Positions 61,173 through 64,000 of a stretch of 64,000 nt of DNA are shown one piece after another. The notes under the pieces are model-generated. The model had not been told where the DNA came from, made no database searches, and saw only the letters and a list, made by a program, of their open reading frames with translations. How positions within the stretch are numbered: the first letter of the stretch is position 1; each line of letters opens with the position of its first letter. The DNA comes from Paralvinella palmiformis (lineage: Eukaryota > Annelida > Polychaeta > Terebellida > Alvinellidae): NCBI GenBank assembly GCA_025642065.1, contig JAODUP010000045.1, forward strand, positions 903,001-967,000, in the 5' to 3' direction. The position numbers and the translations under genes are program-made.

Positions 61173-64000
61173 CTGATCGCTGTATTGTGCAAATGTTATT
61201 GACAGGCTGTTATAAAATATATGCTTAAAACACAATGAGATATCTCGGGTCATTGTGTTATCTAAGTTTATGTATGATAAAAAGGCCTTTGTCTTGTATT
61301 GATTTGATCACTGAACTGTGTGTGTGTGTCTAATATAAACTGGCACAAATTGGCGTGGTTAAATCTATTACCATATGTGTGTTAAGATATTCTGATTTGA
61401 TACTTTACTGTGTAAAGGACGGTTACGTGGTTTTAGCCAATGCTATGGATTGGAATTTAATTGTAATATGGCAATGAGACCCAGAACGTGAAGATAAAGG
61501 TATGGCTGGCATTTAGCATTCATTGTATTATGCCAGGCCTCAGGGTCTCGGTTATATTTGTGTGAATGTGCTTTTGCATTAGAATTAATACTAAATAGTC
61601 ACTTTGTGAGCTAAGTTTGTCCTCATCAATGTTTGTACTAAACTTCCGGTGATTCGTCTTCCTAAATATGATTAAAATAATTATATTTTAGGAGTGTTGT
61701 TATTCACTGTTCAACAAGTGTGGAATTTACGAAGACAAAATTGGTCATGTTGATAATGATCATGTACAGGCAGCTGTTGTAAAGGATCAGTAATAAGATT
61801 AGGTTTTGATAGTAATACCTGTGATGTCATTCATTTGTCCATCATAATATTGTATTATTCTGGTATGTCTTGATGCTGATTAGAAAAGTGCTGGACCAAA
61901 CTGTGTGTATCTATCTATCTATCTATACAGTATGCTTGTTATAAGTTTAGGTGTAACAGTATTTTATGCATGTGATATATATATGGGTGTTATCATTACT
62001 GATTATGTTGGTTTTCGTGACGTTGGCACAGTTTCATGGTGCCTTTAGGTATTGCTGAAGTTTCCACTTGTTTATACAAATATCATTCCCCACTTGGGGG
62101 TGGGTGGGAGTGATGGCTGATAGTTATACGAGATGACCAGGAATCAATGTATTTTCTAGTGTAAATGAAGCGGTCTTTGAAGATTGGAATCTGGATAATG
62201 GTATTCTGGCAAAGTGACACTAATGGGTAGAAAGATAAGAGCCACTTGTAAACACAAACCAAGTTGACATCACTTAGTTTTTCGTTTCATTTAAAGCTGC
62301 GTGGTAATCATTTTTAATCTGATACTGTATGTGAGAGTGATTGAAATCCATGAGACAAGTGGTAATATTTTGATTTACACAGTATTGTAGCAGTTATTGA
62401 GTGCCACACGTGATAACTTATTTGAGTTATTAAAATAAAATCTCTAAAACTTCACATGATAGTTGAAGGAAATTGTGTAGCAGAGGCTACAGTCTATATC
62501 ACACTGCCTATCTATAGCTCTAAATCCTAACTGTAAAAGTGTCTAATACTTCAACTGAAGAAGAAAACATAAATATACTTAAAATATCCTAATGTGTTGT
62601 CAGTTTCCTTGGTTACCATTAGTGTACATCAGCGGGTGTCGGCTGCAGTGCAATGATCAAGAGTTGCAACTTCATTGTTCAGAGTCTTCTCAGAAGTCTC
62701 ATTTCTGCAGTAATTTAATCTTTCCGTAATAGAAGCATTGGCATTACTTCCAATGCTTTGTGATTATATTGAAAACATATTGAAACGGTATTTAACCTTT
62801 GTGCGGTCAGCTAAGAGAGAACAGGAGTTGGCAACAAACCAAATTTGAGACCGGTCTAACATGATACGTGTATTTTGCATAAACTGTTTAAATGTATTGT
62901 ACAGCAGACAAAACATTTAAGATATATTGTAAAAACAAATATTGTAGCACTAACATTAATAGTTGGGATTTATAATACTCTCTGAACAGGTGCATTTTCA
63001 CTTAAGCTTGAAAAGGTGGTGTGTAATTAGCATTAACTAGTTTGCTTCAAAGGTATGAGCGTAGGTTGTGAAAGCAGTCCGGACCATGAAACAGCTTTTG
63101 GGTTCAGAATGAAGTAATAAAGGAATTTGATTTCCATCAGTATGTTTCAGATACATTATAGACTACAAAACAGAGTTATAAAAAATGTATTAATCACAAA
63201 ACATTTTATGGTAGATCTGAGACAACTGGGTTCTGCTTGGCTGTGGCTTGTTAGCACTTGACTAGGAGTTAGGCTGGACTGATTTGGGTTAAAGTCTAAT
63301 AGTTTGGGGTGGTTTGGAATTGAATTAAACTAAGCAGTGACCTAGGCTAGATGAAAGTAGAGGATAATGCATAAAAATGCCATTGACAATAACAGTTATC
63401 AAGGATTGGTACAACTATAAAAAAAGAATTCTTTTAAGAGAACTTTATGAATGGATTGAAAATGTGGACGTTTTTCTCTAGATGTATGCTTCTAGCATGG
63501 ATATAAAGCTTTTGAATCCTTGTACCCCTCTTCCATATGTTTTAGACTCATTTCTCATGATTACATAAACTTTTACAGTTACCTATGTGTAATATGGATA
63601 TGTATGCTTTAGCAACAATAATGGGTATGTAGAAATACTATATTATTTTGTTGTATATTCAAATTTTATTCCTTTATGGCTACACCAGTGGTATTGAAGC
63701 AACTTTTCATTAGCTTAAACTGGATAACGGTCTGTTTTGACTTAAATTGATTGTTGTATAAAGGTAAGGTTCTGTAGATTTATTGTTATTCACAAGTATT
63801 TTAGTTATGCCTAGCCCAAACTCGGTTCATGGATACAAGTCACAAAATAAGTGTTATATTTCATTGGGTGTATTATATCTATGTGAAACTAGATCTATGT
63901 GTGCAGTTATATAAAAGATATGGTGGTGCCTTCTCTTGAATGACTACTTCATTATGAATCAATTTAAATAGTGGCTGGCCATGTTTCCATACTGATGTTC
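61173..64000. other. 3' UTR and downstream region of the USP36-like gene
   Basis: No further gene is recognised on either strand. Possible polyadenylation signals AATAAA on the plus strand lie at 62434-62439 and 63116-63121. A TATC tetranucleotide repeat lies at 61909-61926, and a GT run at 61317-61329. Confidence 0.45.

Noticed and set aside
61692..61793. Open stretch after a fair acceptor, a possible extra or alternative last exon of the USP36-like gene
   Set aside because: Joining it from the GTAAAG site in the last exon gives only a short unrelated tail, and the existing stop at 61172 closes a sensible C-terminus.
1..64000. CRISPR arrays, bacterial operons, phage or prophage modules
   Set aside because: None seen; introns, SINEs and LINEs show this is animal nuclear DNA.

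Overview
The window is animal nuclear DNA. It is AT-rich, its genes are split by GT-AG introns, and its introns and spacers hold many microsatellites, tRNA-derived SINEs, LINE fragments and small inverted-repeat (MITE-like) elements. The gene set (Pasiflora/claudin-like tetraspan proteins, a pseudouridine glycosidase-PfkB fusion, a USP36/USP42-type ubiquitin protease) and the repeat types suggest a lophotrochozoan, most likely a mollusc. This is an inference from protein and repeat style, not a species identification.

Layout. 1-4.1 kb: no gene seen; a possible foldback-type element with inverted arrays of a degenerate short repeat (about 0.9-2.35 kb), SINE material and long simple repeats. 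4.1-19.7 kb: three tandem plus-strand genes for claudin-like four-pass membrane proteins (402, 210 and 231 aa as assembled here). Each has three coding exons with both introns in the same place and phase, so they arose by tandem duplication. The first has an added Gln/Ser/Tyr/Pro-rich cytoplasmic tail. A LINE fragment lies between genes 2 and 3, and gene 3's first coding intron holds a long-armed inverted-repeat element and two other repeats.

21.8-37.0 kb (minus strand): a 14-coding-exon gene for a bifunctional pseudouridine-metabolising protein, with an N-terminal pseudouridine-5'-phosphate glycosidase (PsuG) and a C-terminal PfkB sugar kinase. I rebuilt about 490 residues. The last part of the kinase, including the GAGD catalytic motif, was not found where it should be. 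Its introns carry a decayed plus-strand LINE with a 2A-like motif, a hAT-type MITE with a perfect 8-bp target-site duplication, and several SINE pieces. 38.6-43.7 kb: a small inverted-repeat element, a minus-strand LINE, and a 1.45-kb tandem duplication that copies part of that LINE plus its flank.

47.2-48.2 kb (minus): a two-exon gene for an unrecognised 82-aa protein. 49.5-61.2 kb (plus): a complete 14-coding-exon USP36/USP42-like deubiquitinase (994 aa), with catalytic Cys/His/Asn-Asp, a four-Cys zinc site and a Lys/His-rich C-terminus. The small gene and USP are divergent and may share a promoter near 48.2 kb. Downstream to 64 kb looks like 3' UTR and intergenic DNA.

All exon joins were made by eye from splice signals, reading frame and family resemblance; no transcript evidence was available.
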